The position numbers and the translations under genes are program-made. DNA of 14,142 nt from JAVVRI01 sp036654795. Its GTDB lineage: Bacteria; Bacteroidota; Bacteroidia; Bacteroidales; Tannerellaceae. Location: the NCBI GenBank assembly GCA_036654795.1, contig JAVVRI010000081.1, positions 1 to 14,142 on the forward strand, given 5' to 3'. Shown here in pieces: positions 14,100 through 14,142 of this stretch (positions are counted from its first letter, which is position 1; every line of letters begins with the position of its first letter). Below the pieces are notes generated by a model that saw only the letters and a list, made by a program, of their open reading frames with translations, searched no databases and was not told the DNA's origin.

Positions 14100-14142
14100 C
14101 CGAATCTCCTTTCACAGATATAACATCGTGACGGAATGCAGA

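Larger units (their letters stand above)
13820..14142. other. 323-bp parA upstream region without a gene
   Basis: No convincing gene is seen. In order it holds the proximal parA promoter (13840-13870), two 13-bp direct repeats (13897-13929), a second -7-like box TATATTTG (13938-13945, minus) with the small palindrome CAGGA-N5-TCCTG (13946-13960) just upstream of it, and the right arm of the long-range inverted repeat (14077-14099). A 38-codon open stretch ending near 14130 on the plus strand has no start codon. Confidence 0.6.

Noticed and set aside
14015..14131. 38-codon open stretch on the plus strand near the right end
   Set aside because: No start codon, no recognisable family and no promoter; open by chance in AT-rich intergenic DNA.

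Overview
The window looks like an ordinary chromosomal segment of a Bacteroidales bacterium, plausibly Parabacteroides, Tannerella or a relative (genus is inference). The support is: repeated matches to the Bacteroidetes promoter form (-33 TTTG, about 19 bp, -7 TAnnTTTG), very weak Shine-Dalgarno signals, the DUF3127 and DUF5683 families, and the gene order parA-parB-DUF5683-mltD-rel, which is typical of this phylum. There are 10 intact protein genes, one tRNA, and one decayed gene fragment.

Layout. Positions 1-145 hold no convincing gene but carry one arm of a 23-bp perfect inverted repeat; the other arm lies at 14077-14099. On the minus strand follow a remnant of an M15-type peptidase (146-328), a hairpin terminator and tRNA-Pro(GGG) (408-483). 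The tRNA promoter sits inside the 3' end of aroB (520-1584, minus). Divergent from aroB is a PD-(D/E)XK nuclease of the Rpn family (1733-2785, plus) with an expanded heptad-repeat tail. It converges with alaS (2858-5479, minus) on a shared bidirectional terminator.

alaS is divergent from an M23 peptidase gene (5575-6558, plus), with interlocked promoters. A MerR-type regulator gene (6585-6941) follows the peptidase in a likely operon, and then a DUF3127 gene (7028-7420) with an SSB-like C-terminal tip. A 20-bp perfect hairpin separates this plus-strand group from the minus-strand group.

The right half is one minus-strand block read parA (13819) > parB > DUF5683 > LysM lytic transglycosylase > Rel/SpoT (7482). 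The first four genes are tightly packed. rel has its own promoter-like site. It groups chromosome partitioning, an uncharacterised envelope protein, peptidoglycan cleavage and (p)ppGpp metabolism. The 323 bp upstream of parA contains two candidate promoters, two exact 13-bp direct repeats that include a DnaA-box-like 9-mer, and a small palindrome.

Most of the window is core housekeeping DNA. The least ordinary items are the Rpn gene, the flanking inverted repeat, the parA upstream region, and the palindrome beside the MerR gene. I did not find a convincing new multi-gene system.
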